From assembly GCA_905250115.1 (NCBI GenBank), contig CAJNOI010000045.1, positions 465,841-529,840 on the forward strand: DNA of 64,000 bases. The letters run 5' to 3'. The notes beneath the pieces are model-generated. The model saw nothing but the letters and a program-made list of their open reading frames with translations, had not been told where the DNA came from and ran no database searches. The position numbers were made by a program, and so were the translations under genes. Shown one piece after another: positions 60,118-64,000 of the stretch; positions within the stretch are counted from its first letter, which is position 1; each line of letters starts with the position of its first letter. The stretch comes from Adineta steineri (lineage: Eukaryota > Rotifera > Eurotatoria > Adinetida > Adinetidae).

Positions 60118-61041
60118 GACAACATCTTTTTCAAGAGATGATTTTAATTCTTTAATAAATGAACTTGAAAATACGATGCAACGATCACAAATACTTGTAT
60201 CTCAAACTAATCATATCAATACATTACAAACAAAACAAATAGGTTTGTTCACTTTCCCGTAGAGAAGAGTCGAGTAAACATAAATTGTCTGATTGATTGC
60301 TTGTGTGTCCGCAGGGTCAAAAAAAACGTCGGAGACCGATTTTCGAGAAAAGACATTTCTAGTGGTAATTCGATGCGGGGAGTTCGAATCTGAGGTCTGT
60401 TGGGTGATCATGATGAAGGGGGAGGGTAAAGAGAATGCATAGGTCAAAAAAACATCGAAAACCTATTTTCCATGATTTTCAATTGTTTTTGTAGTAAATG
60501 TGAAGAGGATGCATTTCTACGAGAGAGAGCTAAGCGAGTCCTCGGCCGAGCGTTAGTTGCTTAAATAAAAAGTAAATTAATCTATTCGATCGACAAATTA
60601 AATACAAAAATTTTGTTTTAGATCAAAGTCAAATGACAATGGATAAATCAAGTCAACATCTTAGAAATGTTGAACGTGAAGTAGATGAATTAGAAAAGAA
60701 TTTTTGTGTTCGTTTATGTTGTTCATCAAAAACTAAAAAATCTAAATTAAAAAAATCTGAAGAATATCAATCCAATGAAAATATCATTCCGATTGAACAA
60801 AATCCTATCTATTCAAATCAACAATTTCAAAATTTAGATGAAAATTTACAACGTTTACAATATTTTAATACATTAATCGATAATGAAATTCAAGATCAAT
60901 TACAAACATTAGTTTGCTTGATTTTTTTTCCTTCCGCGAAATAACCCAAATTTTCTATTTTAGAGTAATCTTAATAATCAAGTCAATGTTGATACAAATA
61001 AATTAACAAAAACTAATTATAAAAGCAAACGTTTATTTTAA
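60118..61041 (+). CDS. SNAP-25-like Qb/Qc SNARE protein
   Basis: Three exons. Exon 1 (60118-60240) encodes MTTSFSRDDFNSLINELENT and a coiled-coil start. Exon 2 (about 60622-60913) has MDKSSQHLRNVEREVDELEK followed by NFCVRLCCSSKTKKSK. This matches the SNAP-25 pattern of a SNARE heptad helix, a Cys palmitoylation patch and a linker. The end of exon 2 and exon 3 (about 60965-61041) give the second helix, NLDENLQRLQYFNTLIDNEI then SNLNNQVNVDTNKLTKTN, ending KSKRLF. It starts only 60 bases after the 7TM gene. The first helix is shorter than in typical SNAP-25/29 and partly lost, so it is a divergent member. Confidence 0.68.
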
Positions 61042-61602
61042 GTGTTACTATTTTACCTATTCTATGTTATGTTTTAAATTAATATATGACGTTGATAAAT
61101 TTATTTAACAAGTTATGATATGTTTGAAAAAAGTACCCATGGATCTACCCTCGCCTGCCATCAAATATTTACATAGATTACTAAAAATAGATGCATAATG
61201 ATAGTTATGTGAAAGTTATTAGTTTTTACGGAGAAAAAAACGTCTCTGCTGAGTTAATTATAAATTACTTTCAGTCTATAGACTCTATTGTTTGTGCTGT
61301 ATGTAATTATTAAGAAAATTGTTCTATTATTTCTTTTGCATTAACTCAAAAAATAGAATTATTTTAATTACTTGTATCATTTTTTGATTTTTATCTTTAT
61401 TTTAATTAAAATGTATATAAAACAATAATAGAAGATAATGCGTATATTTTTTTTATGAGATAAATTATCGAAAAAAAAACAAGAATAACAAAAAGATTGA
61501 TTAGGATATAATTGAAAAATAAAATATTCATTTTACTGAATGTCATATCGATTTATAATCAAGGAAAAAATCTCGATAGACATTTTTTTAAAAGCATTGG
61601 AT
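61042..61602. other. Spacer between convergent genes
   Basis: AT-rich; no gene seen. Confidence 0.6.
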
Positions 61603-64000
61603 TTATTTAAACATTTCGTCATCTGAATCATCTGGATTTGTCATTAATGGAATGTTTTCATTGAATTTATATCTTGGAGCTGCAGTTGTTTGGGTATTGG
61701 TTGCTAGTGCAGGAATGTCTTGAACAGATGGACGAGCTGATTGAAATAATTCGTCATCATCATCTTCTTCTTCTATAGAAAATAAAATAGAATAGTAGTG
61801 AAAAGAAATAAGAAAGTATTTTACCATTATCACTTGAAGGTTTTTCTTCGGGTATTTCTATTTCTGGTGGTGATTCTTTATCATTTTGTTCAACTGTATC
61901 AGCACTACCATCACTATCATGTTCTTGTTCGACAGTTTTCAATGGTGAAGTTGCTTCATTATTCTCAATAGTAGAATCTAATGGTGACGTTGTTTCTGTG
62001 TCATTGACTAAAAATGTAACATAGAAATAATTATATAGGATTTTTAATTTTTAATACGATAGAAATAAGTAGAATAGGTTCTTTATCTATAACTGTCTAG
62101 AAAAGATTTCAATAGACATACTCTTCTATGAAAATGAAGAATGTCTAAGAACATTTTCATATATCTCGCTCATTAAAAGAACAATGACTTTTTTTCGAAG
62201 CCTCTTAAATTCATCTCTTAATAACCTGATGAAGTTGTATCTTCTGATACTAAAACCATTTGACTTTGTTCAAGTGTTTCTTCCGATTGTGGTTTTTCTT
62301 CTTGTTGAAAATCATCAACCGTATCCCACCCATTTTTTTGACTATTTCCTGATGTTGTATCAGATTCTATTGATTGAATATTTTCATTTTCATTTATTGT
62401 TACTGATGTAATTTCTTCATTTAATGTAACTTGATCAACTGAATCACCATTTGATGGTTGATCATTTTTTTCAATATTATCTGTTGTTTGAACTTGATCA
62501 TTTTCAACATCGGATTCTATATCATCGGATGATGGTTCATTATCATTATCATTATCATCATTTGATATAACTTTTAATGTTGCTTTTTTAATAATTTCAA
62601 GTGAACGAGAAAGAAATTCTTCACCACTATATTGTTTTGTTGGGCGAATACGAGTTTTTAAACGTTGAAAAATAATATTAATAGCACGTTTAACTTGTTC
62701 ATTGATTAATTGTGGTTGTTCATCATTCATTTCAATGATTTTTTCTTTCATTGATACAAGTCGTTCTTGAAGTTTTTCAAACTAAATCAAAAAATGAAAA
62801 TAAATATAAAAATTAAATTTTGTTCTATATTTACTCGTTCTTCGTAAGCTTCGATTTGTTGTTTTGATTCATTTAATTCTTCATTTGCTTGTGTTAACTA
62901 AATAAAAAGAAGAAAATTCAAAAATAATTATTATATTTGACTAACTTTATTTCCATTTTCATCAAATAACGTTTTCAATTGTTCGAATTCTTTTCCTTTT
63001 AATGCTAATAAACGTTCATTTTGTGTTTGTTGTCGATCAAGTTTTTCTTGCCATTCTCGTTCTAAATCTTGTTCAATTCGACTTATCTATTCAAAACAAA
63101 ATTTTGTTTATATTTTTTCAATGAATAAAATCAAATTAAAAATAACTAACTTCTTGATTACTTGTTAAACTATCATTTGTTCGTTGTTTACGTAGTTTCG
63201 CTCGTAATTCATCTAATTCACTTTCATAGGTTGTTTTTTGTTCATCTACATCATCTTGCCATCGTTTGCGTTCATTTTCATATTTTAATTTTCGTTCATT
63301 GTTTGCCTATTAAAATAAAAAATTTTGTTTTGGCATTTTTGAGAAAGAATAGATCGAAGCATTCGAGTTCAAATTGTTTTAACTTACTAAGAAAACCTTA
63401 AAAATATTCGTATCTATGACGTTCCCTTCTCTCTATAATATGAGCAAATTTATATCTAAAAGACTAGATACTTTTTAATCCAACTGAGTGACGTTCTGAG
63501 ATTTCGATATATTTAATATTTAAAGCTTTTACAAAGAAAGAAGAAATTAGTATTGCAAAGCTTATTATAGAAAGCTTCTTATATTGATACTAACTTGATT
63601 CTTTCTTGATAAGAAACAAATAGGATGTTTTCTTAATCTCAACAAAAACCACTTATGACGAAAAGAATAAGATAAATGTTAATGTAAGTTATTCCTGAAT
63701 AGATCAATAATTCTAAAGCTACTATTAGTAATATTAAATACAAGCGAAAGATAAATAAGTAATATCTTTTATCTATCAATTTACTAATAAAGATGTACAA
63801 TGGTTATAGAATTTCTTTTGATTTAATAATACTCATATAATAATAAGTAGTTTTGTTTTCATAGCATTATTCCTAAACTATTTAAATAAAGCAATAATCA
63901 ACAACTTTACCCGCTAAACATTAATGTTTTCCTATTATTTCTAATAAATAATGTCATTGAAATGATTTCTATTTGTATTTACCTTTTCTAAATTTGCACA
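61603..64000 (-). CDS. FKBP15: FKBP15-like coiled-coil protein, 3' part (continues beyond window)
   Basis: Exons read from the right edge: CANLEK (63983-64000), then after an intron of about 670 bases NNERKLKYENERKRWQDDVD, SRIEQDLEREWQEKLDRQQT, LTQANEELNESKQQIEAYEE. A long exon (62224 to about 62780) carries NEQVKRAINIIFQRLKTRIR and YSGEEFLSRSLEIIKKATLK. This last block matches the conserved FKBP15 C-terminal motif (V-K-x-I-M-N-x-V-F-Q-x-L and Y-x-G-x-T/E). An acidic tail in three exons follows, ending MTNPDDSDDEMFK. The donor after TTSSG (62223) avoids a stop three bases later. FKBP15/WAFL acts with WASH/actin on early endosomes; its FKBP domain would lie outside this window. Confidence 0.72.

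Noticed and set aside
60330..60410. Possible tRNA at the gttcgaatc motif
   Set aside because: A B-box-like string is present but no anticodon arm or acceptor stem can be formed around it.

Overview
This is a eukaryotic nuclear window, most probably from a bdelloid rotifer (Rotaria or Adineta type). The DNA is AT-rich. Most genes carry many short GT-AG introns of about 50-100 bases. One gene joins an arginine ADP-ribosyltransferase to tetratricopeptide repeats and another is a broken LDL-receptor-A/7TM receptor, both typical of bdelloid genomes. Interstitial TGTGGG-like tracts match the telomere repeat reported for bdelloids. The species itself cannot be read from the sequence.

Left part (1-17,500): a decayed tRNA-Pro-like sequence; an unknown Cys-rich protein gene; a USP22-type deubiquitinase followed 288 bases later by EIF1AD; an unknown secreted protein; a FANK1-type FN3/ankyrin gene; an intronless Frag1/DRAM/Sfk1 membrane protein; the first of three EF-hand paralogues; and a C1orf53/DUF5522 gene.

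Middle part (17,500-32,500) is an accessory, repeat-rich block. It holds a 1.3-kb hAT-like non-autonomous transposon whose empty site is preserved in a paralogous repeat 10 kb away. It also holds an AGACTTCA satellite, a decayed multi-exon gene, a MITE with perfect 37-base inverted ends, nested foldback elements, two further EF-hand copies (one intact, one with a stop), and two divergent pieces of an LDLa/7TM receptor. Each receptor piece begins exactly at the end of a telomere-like foldback tract.

Right part (32,700-64,000) is gene-dense with recognisable housekeeping and signalling genes: an EF-hand protein, a tiny Gln-rich protein, a small membrane protein, a dead OSTC copy, RPL23A, an intronless SAM-methyltransferase-like protein convergent with a DRC2/CCDC65-like axonemal coiled-coil gene, the ART-TPR gene, DNAJC24/DPH4, an ERK-type MAP kinase, COP1, an SH3-like protein, a DODA/LigB dioxygenase cut by an assembly gap, a complete 7TM receptor, a SNAP-25-like SNARE and the 3' part of an FKBP15-like gene running off the window.

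The genes do not form one pathway. Several concern ubiquitin signalling (USP22, COP1), calcium binding (EF-hand copies) and cilia (DRC2-like; the calflagin-like EF-hands only by analogy). The most unusual material is the structural history of the 18-32 kb block: segmental duplication, MITE insertion and gene breakage at telomere-like tracts. Exon junctions given here were worked out by eye from reading frame and GT-AG signals; no search was run.
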